Positions 19,846-27,470 of a stretch of DNA of 64,000 bases are shown one piece after another; position 1 is the stretch's first letter; the number at the start of each line of letters is the position of its first letter. The position numbers and the translations under genes were made by a program. The notes beneath the pieces were generated by a model. The model saw only the letters and a list, made by a program, of their open reading frames with translations. It was not told where the DNA came from and searched no databases. The stretch covers positions 1 to 64,000 of the forward strand of contig NZ_FXBA01000006.1 of assembly GCF_900177705.1 (NCBI RefSeq), written 5' to 3'. Origin of the DNA: Fibrobacter sp. UWB15. GTDB lineage: Bacteria; Fibrobacterota; Fibrobacteria; Fibrobacterales; Fibrobacteraceae.

Positions 19846-20571
19846 ATGAAAATTGCTGTTCTAGGTTCAACTGGACTTGTCGGCAAGAATGTCTTGAAAT
19901 TACTCGCGCGCCTCCCGCAGGTGGTGCGAGTTTTTTGTCCCGTCCGAAAAGTGCCTGATTTAAAGGATTTGGGAATTCTTGAAGGCGCTTTCAAAATCGA
20001 CTTCAAACAGGTGGATTTTGAACAGGATAATGATGCCATGCGTCTGTTTTTCTATGCGGGCTTTACCGGTTGCGATGCAGTGGTGTGTTGTCTAGGTACC
20101 ACTAGAAAGCAGGCGGGAGGAAAGGCCGCTCAGGAACAGGTTGACCTGAAATTGCCTCTGAAACTTGCAGCCATTGCCAAGAAGGCCGGAGTGAAAAACT
20201 TTTTGTGCGTAAGCGCCATGGGTGCCGACAGTCATTCGCCCTATTTTTATAATCGCCTAAAGGGGCTGTTGGAAGAAGGCCTAGACATGATTGGCTTTGA
20301 AACCTTGACGCTGGTGCGTCCTTCGCTGCTATTAGGAAAGCACAAGGATCGTCGTTTTGGCGAAGATCTGTTGCAAAAGATTTTTGGGGCGCATCCAGAA
20401 TGGATTCCGGCATACGTGCGCCCGGTGCATGCCGAAACGGTGGCCGCCCATTTGGTGACTTCCGTTTTGAAACCGCCTAAAGATCACGTGTGCGCGACAG
20501 ACGGAAAAATGGGCAAGCGGATTATCTATAATCGTGTGCTTGCCCAAACGAAAGTCGATAATTTGTTTTGA
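19846..20571 (+). CDS. NAD(P)-binding Rossmann protein, TIP30/HTATIP2-like
   Basis: A 241-aa atypical short-chain-dehydrogenase-type protein. The N-terminus carries the dinucleotide motif VLGSTGLVGKNVL. Then come 'FTGCDAVVCCLGTTRKQAGG', 'KNFLCVSAMGADSHSPYFYNRLKG' and 'ETLTLVRPSLLLG', which together match the HTATIP2/oxidoreductase branch of NAD(P)H-binding proteins. No signal peptide, so cytoplasmic. The Y-x-x-x-K pair (YFYNRLKG) is retained. The substrate is unknown in bacteria. Translation probably benefits from the upstream gene (18-nt gap) since only a weak SD is visible. Confidence 0.8.
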   Translation: MKIAVLGSTGLVGKNVLKLLARLPQVVRVFCPVRKVPDLKDLGILEGAFKIDFKQVDFEQDNDAMRLFFYAGFTGCDAVVCCLGTTRKQAGGKAAQEQVDLKLPLKLAAIAKKAGVKNFLCVSAMGADSHSPYFYNRLKGLLEEGLDMIGFETLTLVRPSLLLGKHKDRRFGEDLLQKIFGAHPEWIPAYVRPVHAETVAAHLVTSVLKPPKDHVCATDGKMGKRIIYNRVLAQTKVDNLF

Positions 20572-20585
20572 GCAAAACTCAAAAC
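20565..20585. terminator. weak hairpin between convergent genes
   Basis: A perfect 8-bp inverted repeat GTTTTGAG/CTCAAAAC with loop CAAAA overlaps the stop codon of the Rossmann-protein gene. It is A/T-rich and lacks a long T-run, so termination activity is uncertain. Confidence 0.4.
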
Positions 20586-20616
20586 AGTGTGAAATGTGGA
20601 ATGCAGGTACTGCCAA

Positions 20617-21819
20617 CTATTTAAACTTCCAGAACTTGTACAGATACTTCGCTGTTTGAATGGGCGTCTTGAGGAAGGCGCTCTTCTTGTATCCGCTTAA
20701 GGCGAAGCCTTGCAGCACCTTGTAAAGTCCGATTTGGTCTTCGCGGTTGATGGCGAGCAGGAATCTGCGGAACTTGTATTCGAAGTCGTGCATCTTGCCG
20801 AAGTAATTGTAGCAGCGCGTTTCGTACTGTTTCAAGAAAGCCTTCGAAAGATTGTCTGCCTTGAGCCCCTGGTCCACATACTCGGCGCAGAATCTGCCGG
20901 CGCGCATTGCGGCAGCGATGCCACCACCCGTAAGAGGGTTGGTGTGGTGGGCGGCGTCGCCCACCAGGGCGAAGTGGTCGAGAGTGTAGTCCTTGAGGGT
21001 GCTGGAAACCGGGACCATTCCACCGACGGTATGATTGATTTTTGCACCAGGGAACAGCTTCTCGAGCCATTCCATAGTGACTTCGAGAATATTTCCGCTG
21101 TGCTTGCCTGCGGCGAGGAATCCTGCGCCGAAATTTGTGACGTTGGATTTCTGCTTCGGGAAACTCCAGATGTAACCGTCGTTGATAAAGTCATGCCCCT
21201 GCCAGAAGGTCAGGTAGTCGGGCTTGGTCAAAAGCCCCTGGACCTGGATATCTACGCCCGTGCATGTTTCGCGCGGGTTCTGCGCGGACTTGAGGCCCAC
21301 CATGCGACCGATGCGGCTTTCGACACCGTCGGCTGCGATGACCATTTTTGCAAAAATTTCTTGTGTGGCAGTTTCGGTGACGGTACCGCATCCGTCGCCT
21401 TTGCCGAGGACGACGCGAACCATGCGCTTGCCGCCTTCCACGTCGCCCACGAAATCGGCACGGGCACAGGTTTCTACCTGGGCGCCGTCGTCGGCCGCAA
21501 GTTTTGCTAGCCACGGGTCGAAAATTTCGCGGTTCAGCATGATGCCGGTGGCGGGCTTCGGAACCTCAATGTTCACGCCGGCGGGGCCGTAAATGTAGAG
21601 CCCGTTGATAATGCTTTCAATGCAGCTGTCGTCGATGGGACCATAAGTCTGCAAGTCGGCGAGTGTCGTACTTGCCTCGCCACAACGTACCGGGAACCCG
21701 ATGCGTTCGCGCTTTTCGAGAAGCAGCACCTTGTGCCCTGCACGTGCTAAGTTTCTTGCGGCTACAGAACCGCCGGGCCCTGCGCCAATGACCACGACAT
21801 CGTATTCGGAATTAAGCAT
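20617..21819 (-). CDS. geranylgeranyl-reductase-family FAD-dependent oxidoreductase
   Basis: A 400-aa flavoprotein. The N-terminal Rossmann motif is VVVIGAGPGGSVAARNLARAG, followed by LLEKRERIGFPVRCGE, and the second FAD motif is FALVGDAAHHTNPLTGGGI. The pattern matches the geranylgeranyl reductase family (digeranylgeranylglycerophospholipid reductase, ChlP, MenJ), which saturates isoprenoid chains. The C-terminal ~100 residues are family typical. Its start overlaps by 8 nt a small 2x[4Fe-4S] ferredoxin gene, a plausible electron donor. In a bacterium with a complex I operon nearby, hydrogenation of a menaquinone side chain is a reasonable but unproved role. Confidence 0.85.
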   Translation of the reverse strand: MLNSEYDVVVIGAGPGGSVAARNLARAGHKVLLLEKRERIGFPVRCGEASTTLADLQTYGPIDDSCIESIINGLYIYGPAGVNIEVPKPATGIMLNREIFDPWLAKLAADDGAQVETCARADFVGDVEGGKRMVRVVLGKGDGCGTVTETATQEIFAKMVIAADGVESRIGRMVGLKSAQNPRETCTGVDIQVQGLLTKPDYLTFWQGHDFINDGYIWSFPKQKSNVTNFGAGFLAAGKHSGNILEVTMEWLEKLFPGAKINHTVGGMVPVSSTLKDYTLDHFALVGDAAHHTNPLTGGGIAAAMRAGRFCAEYVDQGLKADNLSKAFLKQYETRCYNYFGKMHDFEYKFRRFLLAINREDQIGLYKVLQGFALSGYKKSAFLKTPIQTAKYLYKFWKFK

Positions 21820-22003
21820 TGCTTGCCTCCTCGATTTTTAGCGCGCCTACAGGGCATGCCTTGACGCAAATGCCGCACTTGATGCATTTTTCGGGGTCAA
21901 TCTGCAAGTCGAGCCCGTACATGTCCAAGGCCATCTGGGGACAAATGCCCACACAGCCCGCACAGGCGAGACAAATCTTTCTGTCGTGAACGAGGTTCTT
22001 CAT
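21812..22003 (-). CDS. 2x[4Fe-4S] ferredoxin
   Basis: A 63-aa bacterial-type ferredoxin. Two cluster motifs are complete: CLACAGCVGICP and CIKCGICVKACP. The gene overlaps the downstream reductase by 8 nt and begins 17 nt after the EAL-protein stop, so these three genes form one minus-strand unit. No SD precedes the ATG; instead CTATATTC lies ~10 nt upstream, so an internal, nearly leaderless promoter is possible. Expected to be a cytoplasmic low-potential electron carrier for the reductase. Confidence 0.93.
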   Translation of the reverse strand: MKNLVHDRKICLACAGCVGICPQMALDMYGLDLQIDPEKCIKCGICVKACPVGALKIEEASNA

Positions 22004-22020
22004 AAAGAAGAATATAGAAA

Positions 22021-23709
22021 TTAGTACACCACTTCGCCGGTCAGGCGCTTCTGGAAGTCGTCACGGACCAGGGGCTTGTCAAACAGGAATCCCTGCGCAC
22101 TTCTGCAATTGATTCCCTTGAGGTAGTCGGCCTGTTCCTGGGATTCCACGCCCTCGGCGATGACGTCTTTGCTCAATTCTCGGGCCATTTTCACCACGTT
22201 GCGGAGAATGACTTCGTCGTGGGAATTTGCCTTGCCGATGTTATTCAGGAGGGACTTGTCAATCTTGACTACGCTAATGTTGTAGTCCTTGAGCACGTTT
22301 AAGGTGGAGTATCCTGTGCCGAAGTCATCGATGGCGACGCCGATATCGTTTTGGCGCATGATGTCGATGAACTTCTTCATGGCAACGGTATCGTCAAAGT
22401 CGGATACTTCAGTTAGTTCCACTTCGATGTACTTGCCGTCAAGTTCGTATTTGTGTAGAATTCCGAGAATGCGGTCGGCAAAATCTTCGTTGCGTAAATG
22501 CAACTTGGAAAAGTTCGAAGAAATGCGGACGGGTTCGATGCCCGCCTTGATCCACTCGTGAATGTCGTTACAGGCGGTCTCGAAAACGTAAAAGTCCAAT
22601 TCGCAGATCGAACCTTCGCGTTCCAGAACCGGAATGAAGTCCATGGGCGGCACGATTGTTTTGTGACGGACCCAGCGTGCCAAGGCTTCGGCACCGTTTA
22701 TGTGTTTGTCCGCCAGGTCTATCTTGGGCTGGTAGAAAACCACCAATTCGCGGTTCCTGAGGGCGTTGTGGAATTCGCTGGAGATTTCTCTCTGGTGGAT
22801 AGACTGAATCTGCATTTCCTTGGTGAAGAACACCACGTCGCGGTTCTTGATCACTCTCGCGGCCATCATTGCTGTGGAGGCGTTGTTCAAGGCGTCGCCT
22901 ACGATCACGTTTTCTTCGATGGGGTAGACTCCTATACGGGTCTGAATGCGGACGTCTACGGGTTTGGGGCCCTGACTTAAGTTCAACTCTGTAATCTTGA
23001 ACTTGTCAATAAATTCCTTTTGGCGATTTTTTTTGGTCAGAACGAAGAAGTTGTCGCCACCCAGTCTTGCTATGAGCTCGGTTTTGTCCAGGAACAGGAG
23101 AATCTGCTTTACGAAGGTCCTAAGGGCGAGGTCGCCCATCTGGTTGCCCATGGACTTATTAATATATTTGAAATTCTTCAGGTTAATAAAGAAGGCGGTA
23201 TAGTCTTTGAGATTTTCCCTGATGAACTGTTGGGTAAAGGCGAAAATGCCTGCTTGGTTGTAGGCTCCGGTCATGCCGTCGGAAATGGCGACTTTGCGGG
23301 TATTGCCCATGAGGCGGGCGCGGCCAGTGAGAATAAAGAAGTCCCAACTCAGGAGCTGGACGAATTTCCTTTCTTGTTCTGTAAAGGAATGGCCTTCGAT
23401 AGGGTGAGCCTGAAAGGTGAAGGATCCCTGCTCGCCAGTGGTCATGGTTTCGGAAAAATCGGGAGTGGCCGGTATTGTCGGCAGATTTTTCTTGTCGTGA
23501 TAGGCCGTAAAATCCCCGGAAATCCCGTTAGGCGCAAATTGGCTAACCGGTGCATAGAAACTGCAGTGGACTAGGCCGATGTGTGTGCTTTGGGCAAGAA
23601 GCGGGAGGTGCCTGGACATAAGGGCGAATATTTCGTCTGTACTAAAGACTGGACCCAAGAGCTTGGACCTAAAATCAAGATAAATATCATTGTACAAAGG
23701 AATATCCAT
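22021..23709 (-). CDS. GGDEF(degenerate)-EAL protein, probable c-di-GMP phosphodiesterase
   Basis: A 562-aa protein. Start 23709 has GAGGATG just upstream; an ATG 28 codons earlier lacks this. Residues 1-~150 form an uncharacterised, possibly GAF-like sensory domain. The GGDEF domain carries GGDNF (217-221) instead of GGDEF/GGEEF, so cyclase activity is doubtful. The EAL domain starts at E341-A-L and keeps the other metal and catalytic segments: SSNFS, ELTE, IDDFGTGYS, KIDKS, AEGVES and QGFLF. It is therefore probably a phosphodiesterase with the GGDNF domain as a regulatory module. No TM segment or signal peptide. It is the first gene of the minus-strand unit with ferredoxin and the GGR-type reductase; the reason for that pairing is unclear. 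Confidence 0.9.
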   Translation of the reverse strand: MDIPLYNDIYLDFRSKLLGPVFSTDEIFALMSRHLPLLAQSTHIGLVHCSFYAPVSQFAPNGISGDFTAYHDKKNLPTIPATPDFSETMTTGEQGSFTFQAHPIEGHSFTEQERKFVQLLSWDFFILTGRARLMGNTRKVAISDGMTGAYNQAGIFAFTQQFIRENLKDYTAFFINLKNFKYINKSMGNQMGDLALRTFVKQILLFLDKTELIARLGGDNFFVLTKKNRQKEFIDKFKITELNLSQGPKPVDVRIQTRIGVYPIEENVIVGDALNNASTAMMAARVIKNRDVVFFTKEMQIQSIHQREISSEFHNALRNRELVVFYQPKIDLADKHINGAEALARWVRHKTIVPPMDFIPVLEREGSICELDFYVFETACNDIHEWIKAGIEPVRISSNFSKLHLRNEDFADRILGILHKYELDGKYIEVELTEVSDFDDTVAMKKFIDIMRQNDIGVAIDDFGTGYSTLNVLKDYNISVVKIDKSLLNNIGKANSHDEVILRNVVKMARELSKDVIAEGVESQEQADYLKGINCRSAQGFLFDKPLVRDDFQKRLTGEVVY

Positions 23710-23950
23710 TACATCCTCAACATACCAAAACCGCGCCAAAATTACAAAAAAATTACATGGGTTGCAACCGTATTTCTTTTTAAAGGAGTACAAATGTGAT
23801 GCATATCTCTCAATATATGTTTTTTCTAAGGCGAACGAGTCTCCTGTCGCAAAAAAATTAGATTTTGATATTAGACTAAGCTAACTTAAAATACTATATT
23901 ACATTCATCTTTTCTTTGCTCTTTAGGCTCTCTCCCTTACTCTAAAAAGC

Positions 23951-23959
23951 TATCTTTAC
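23951..23959 (+). promoter_or_regulatory. putative promoter box TATCTTTAC of the nuo operon
   Basis: TATCTTTAC lies 26 nt before nuoB ATG. Just downstream, GAGG-TAA-CCTC (around 23974-23984) places the Shine-Dalgarno in a tiny hairpin directly before the start, which could dampen or regulate initiation. The ~190 nt between the EAL gene and this box are A/T-rich and contain no recognisable gene, in particular no nuoA. Confidence 0.45.
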
Positions 23960-23985
23960 GCACGCATTTAAAGAGGTAACCTCCT

Positions 23986-24621
23986 ATGAGTAATGAGGCA
24001 GAAAAGCCGAATTTCATTACGACTTCTCTTGACTTTTTGGTCAATTGGGGCCGTACGAACTCCCTATGGCCGTTTCCGTATGGAACGGCATGCTGTGCAA
24101 TCGAATTTATGAGTACCGAAGTGGGTCGCTACGACTTGTCCCGTATCGGGTCTGAATATGTGCGTTTTACGCCGCGTCAGTCCGATGTGCTACTTGTGGC
24201 CGGTACCATTTCCTATAAGCAAGCGCCAATACTCAAGCGCATGTACGAACAGATGGCCGAACCCCGTTGGGTAATCGCCATGGGTGCCTGCGCCAGCTCC
24301 GGTGGTTTCTATGACTGCTACTGCACTGTGCCGGGCATTGACCACATTATTCCGGTAGACGTGTATATCGGTGGTTGCCCCTCTCGTCCGGAAGCGTTCT
24401 TCGAGGCGATGTTTGACCTCCAGAAGAAGATCAAGGATGAGTCCTACATGAAACAGCGTGCCGAACGCGTCAAGGATCAGCTCGAAATGATCAAGGCGAA
24501 AACCGAACAGGCGAAGGCGGAAGCCCGTGAATTTGCTCGCGAAAAGACTGCTGAGCTCAAGGAATTCGTGACTGAAAAAGAGCAGGAACTTGTCAAGAAA
24601 GCACAGTTCTGGAAGGAGTAA
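23986..24621 (+). CDS. nuoB: NADH-quinone oxidoreductase subunit B
   Basis: A 211-aa subunit carrying cluster N2 at the quinone junction of complex I. N2 ligands are visible: the tandem cysteines in GTACCAIEF, the Cys in MGACASSGG and that in GGCPSRPE. The conserved core ends near residue 150. About 60 further residues form a highly charged helix rich in K/E/A (e.g. KAKTEQAKAEAREFAREKTA), predicted coiled coil and not part of typical NuoB. It is the first gene of a 13-gene operon; the usual first gene, nuoA, is not present upstream. Confidence 0.96.
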   Translation: MSNEAEKPNFITTSLDFLVNWGRTNSLWPFPYGTACCAIEFMSTEVGRYDLSRIGSEYVRFTPRQSDVLLVAGTISYKQAPILKRMYEQMAEPRWVIAMGACASSGGFYDCYCTVPGIDHIIPVDVYIGGCPSRPEAFFEAMFDLQKKIKDESYMKQRAERVKDQLEMIKAKTEQAKAEAREFAREKTAELKEFVTEKEQELVKKAQFWKE

Positions 24622-24623
24622 TG

Positions 24624-25220
24624 ATGGAATCCGTGATTGACATTCTAGAATCCAAGTTTGGCGCCAAGCGTGATGCGAGTGCCAAGTGGGATGCCTGCGT
24701 GGTGGTCCCGAAGGAATACCTGCACAATGCGGTCGAATTCCTGAAGAACGATCCGTCGATGCAGTTCGACATGCTCCTCGACCTCGCCGGAATTGACTAC
24801 CTGACTTATCCGAACCATGAAGGTCCGCGTTTTGCCGTGAGCTACGCTTTTAAGAGCATGAAGAACCCGGGCCGCCGCGTCCGTCTTAAGGTGGTGGTCA
24901 GCGAAGCCGACCTGAAGGTGCCGACCCTTACAGATTTGTATGCAAGCGCCAACTGGCTTGAACGTGAAGTCTACGACCAGTTCGGTATCGTGTTCGAAGG
25001 ACACCCGGACCTGCGCCGCATTTTGAACCATGTTGAATTTGTAGGCCACCCGCTGCGCAAGGATTATCCTGCCCAGAAGCGCCAGTGGCTCTCGACAAGC
25101 GATTTCTTGATTCCTGAACTGGAAAAGCGTCTGGAATCCAAGGGCTACAAGGTAATCCAGCGCTCCAAGGAAATCATGCCTGTCGAAGAAGAATATCTTG
25201 AAGGGAGTATCAGAGAATGA
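24624..25220 (+). CDS. nuoC: NADH-quinone oxidoreductase subunit C
   Basis: A 198-aa, 30-kDa-type subunit of the peripheral arm. GGAG lies 5 nt before ATG 24624; an ATG at 24621 sits too close to it. The family signature 'EREVYDQFGIVFEGHPDLRRIL' and the following 'GHPLRKDYP' are present. NuoC and NuoD are separate genes here, unlike the fused E. coli nuoCD. The stop overlaps the nuoD start by 4 nt. Confidence 0.95.
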   Translation: MESVIDILESKFGAKRDASAKWDACVVVPKEYLHNAVEFLKNDPSMQFDMLLDLAGIDYLTYPNHEGPRFAVSYAFKSMKNPGRRVRLKVVVSEADLKVPTLTDLYASANWLEREVYDQFGIVFEGHPDLRRILNHVEFVGHPLRKDYPAQKRQWLSTSDFLIPELEKRLESKGYKVIQRSKEIMPVEEEYLEGSIRE

Positions 25221-26410
25221 TCGTACTTGACCCGAATGGCGAAAAGATGAACCTGATGGCCCTGAACGTGGGCCCGACGCATCCGGCGACTCACCACTGC
25301 GTGCGCCTGCTGGCTGCCCTCGATGGCGAAACCATCGTGGCCGGAGTCCATGAAATCGGCTTTATGCACCGCGGTTTTGAAAAGATGGTCGAACGCGGCA
25401 CCTGGCAGCAGGTGATCCCGTACACCGACCGCTTGAACTACTGCTCTGCAATGATGAACAACATTGCATTCTGCCGCGCAGTCGAAAACATGTATGGTAT
25501 CGAAATCCCGGAACGCTGCAAGGTGCTCCGCGTGATTGTGAACGAACTCTCTCGCATTAACGACCACTTTATTTGCACGGCTGCTGCCTTCCAGGACTTG
25601 GGCGGCACCACACCGTTCATGTACGCTTTCAATCCGCGTGAAGAAATCATGCTGATTTGGGAAAAGCTCACGGGCGCACGCCTCACGAACAGCTTTGCCC
25701 GCATTGGCGGCCTCTACCGCGACAGCTACGACGGTTTCGAAGACGACGTGCTCGCTGCTTGCAAGTCGGTGGAAAAGGCCCTCAAGGACCTGCACGCCTG
25801 CTTGGACCGCAACCGTATCTTCCTCGACCGTACCGTGGGCGTCGGCAAGATTTCTGCCGAACGCGCTATCAGCTACGGCTGGACTGGTCCGTGTCTCCGT
25901 GCGACGGGTGTCGAAAGCGACCTCCGCAAGGACGAACCTTACTACGACTACGAAACCTACGACTGGGAAGTCGTGGTGGGAACCCAGGGCGATGCCAACG
26001 ACCGCCTGCAGGTGCGCCTTGCCGAAATTGAAGAATCTGTGAAGATTGTGCGCCAGGCCCTGAAGCGCCTCGCTCCAGGCCCGGTCGACATTGTCGACCC
26101 ACGCATCCGCGTGCCAGCGCACAAGCTTGCCTACCAGGACATGGAAGCCCTTATCGGCCGCTTCAAGAGCGTGTACGAAGGTGTGCGCGTGCCCGAAGGC
26201 GAATACTACTGCGCAAGCGAATGCGCGAACGGCGAACTCGGCTTTACCATCGTAAGCGATGGCAGCGGCCACCCCTACCGCATCAAGGTGCGTTCCCCGT
26301 CGTTTGCCCATGTGTCTGCATTTAACGAACTGGTCGAAGGCCTGACCCTTGCCGACTCCATGGCAACTCTGCCTGGCCTCAACATGATTGCTGGAGAACT
26401 TGACCGATGA
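25217..26410 (+). CDS. nuoD: NADH-quinone oxidoreductase subunit D
   Basis: A 397-aa, 49-kDa-type subunit forming the quinone pocket with NuoB. Diagnostic segments: 'NVGPTHPATHHCVRL', 'EIGFMHRGFEKMVE', 'PYTDRLNYCSAMMNN', 'RVIVNELSRINDH' and the C-terminal 'LNMIAGELDR'. It retains the His-Thr pair expected near bound quinone. Full length for the family. Overlaps nuoC and nuoE by 4 nt each, indicating translational coupling. Confidence 0.97.
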   Translation: MIVLDPNGEKMNLMALNVGPTHPATHHCVRLLAALDGETIVAGVHEIGFMHRGFEKMVERGTWQQVIPYTDRLNYCSAMMNNIAFCRAVENMYGIEIPERCKVLRVIVNELSRINDHFICTAAAFQDLGGTTPFMYAFNPREEIMLIWEKLTGARLTNSFARIGGLYRDSYDGFEDDVLAACKSVEKALKDLHACLDRNRIFLDRTVGVGKISAERAISYGWTGPCLRATGVESDLRKDEPYYDYETYDWEVVVGTQGDANDRLQVRLAEIEESVKIVRQALKRLAPGPVDIVDPRIRVPAHKLAYQDMEALIGRFKSVYEGVRVPEGEYYCASECANGELGFTIVSDGSGHPYRIKVRSPSFAHVSAFNELVEGLTLADSMATLPGLNMIAGELDR

Positions 26411-27468
26411 CACAACATATTCAAGGTGCAGTTCAGTTTGTATCGAATAACCATTTGAAGTTCGACGGCCCGAGCGAAGCGATTCCCGCTCTCCCGGATC
26501 CGGGTCAGACTTTTGGCTACGTGAACAAGCCTGTTCCGCAGCCCGCTCCGAAGGAAGTGCTCGCCAAGCTCGACACTCCCGAAATCAAGGAACGTTGCGC
26601 CGACTTGCTCAGCCGCTATCCGGTGGGCCAGGGCGCTTTGCTTGAAGTCCTTTGGCTGGTGCAGGGCGTGTTCGGCTGGGTGCCGACTGAAGGTATCCGC
26701 TGGGCGGCAAACGTTTGCGGTTGCGCTCCGGCTCATGCTCTTGGCGTTGCCACTTTCTATACCATGTACAACCACGCTCCCAAGGGCAAGTTCCTGTTGC
26801 AGTTCTGCCGCAACATCAGCTGCGCTATCAAGGGTGCCCAGCCGCTTATCAAGTATGTGGAAAACAAGCTTGGCGTTAAGTCCGGCGAAACCACTCCCGA
26901 TGGCATGTTTACCGTGCTCCAGGTGGAATGCCTGGGTAGCTGCGGCAACGGCCCGATGATGCTGGTGAACGATGACTTCGCCACCGACGTGGTCGACGGT
27001 CAGCTCAAGATGAAGCGCGGTACGACTCTTACCGAAGCAAGCATCGATCGCATTATCGACTGGTGCAAGGCCCATGCGAATAACGTGCCGAAGCACGACG
27101 TACTCGGCGGCACAGTGAAGGGCCACGGTGGCCATCCCGGTGCTCCGGGTGCTACGGCCAAGCCGCAGGTCGCTGACTACGCTCCGCCTTCTCCGGTGCT
27201 TAACGTGAAGGCCGAAGCCGACGAAAACGGTGCGACCCTCACCTGGAAGGGCGCTCCCGAATTCACGAAGATTGTCGTCGAAAAGAAGAACGGCAATGAC
27301 TGGGTCGCCGTGGGCGAGCCCGGCGTGAAGGACAAGGCTTTCGTCGATGCAAACGGCAAGGCGGGCGATGTGTATCGCATGATTGCAACTTCCGGTGAAC
27401 GTACGGCAAAGCCTTCCAAGGAAGCCGTTACCACCCAGAAACCGGCTCCGGTTGAGGAGGCTAAGTAA
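26407..27468 (+). CDS. nuoE: NADH-quinone oxidoreductase subunit E with C-terminal FN3-like domain
   Basis: A 353-aa protein, about twice the usual NuoE size. Residues ~50-215 are a regular 24-kDa subunit; the [2Fe-2S] N1a ligands are C134 and C139 (FCRNISC) and C175 and C179 (CLGSCGN). A linker rich in Gly/His/Ala (about 225-258) leads to a ~85-residue domain starting at PPSPVLNVKAEADENGATL with the W and Y pattern of a fibronectin type III fold (TLTWKG..., GDVYRMIATSG). FN3 domains are normally extracellular; one on a cytoplasmic complex I subunit is unusual. No frameshift or internal stop separates the parts, and the same GC-rich codon use continues. Confidence 0.93.
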   Translation: MTQHIQGAVQFVSNNHLKFDGPSEAIPALPDPGQTFGYVNKPVPQPAPKEVLAKLDTPEIKERCADLLSRYPVGQGALLEVLWLVQGVFGWVPTEGIRWAANVCGCAPAHALGVATFYTMYNHAPKGKFLLQFCRNISCAIKGAQPLIKYVENKLGVKSGETTPDGMFTVLQVECLGSCGNGPMMLVNDDFATDVVDGQLKMKRGTTLTEASIDRIIDWCKAHANNVPKHDVLGGTVKGHGGHPGAPGATAKPQVADYAPPSPVLNVKAEADENGATLTWKGAPEFTKIVVEKKNGNDWVAVGEPGVKDKAFVDANGKAGDVYRMIATSGERTAKPSKEAVTTQKPAPVEEAK

Positions 27469-27470
27469 TT

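Noticed and set aside
23690..23884. 64-codon plus-strand frame upstream of nuoB as a possible nuoA
   Set aside because: It lacks three membrane helices and any NuoA motif, and overlaps the start of the EAL gene.
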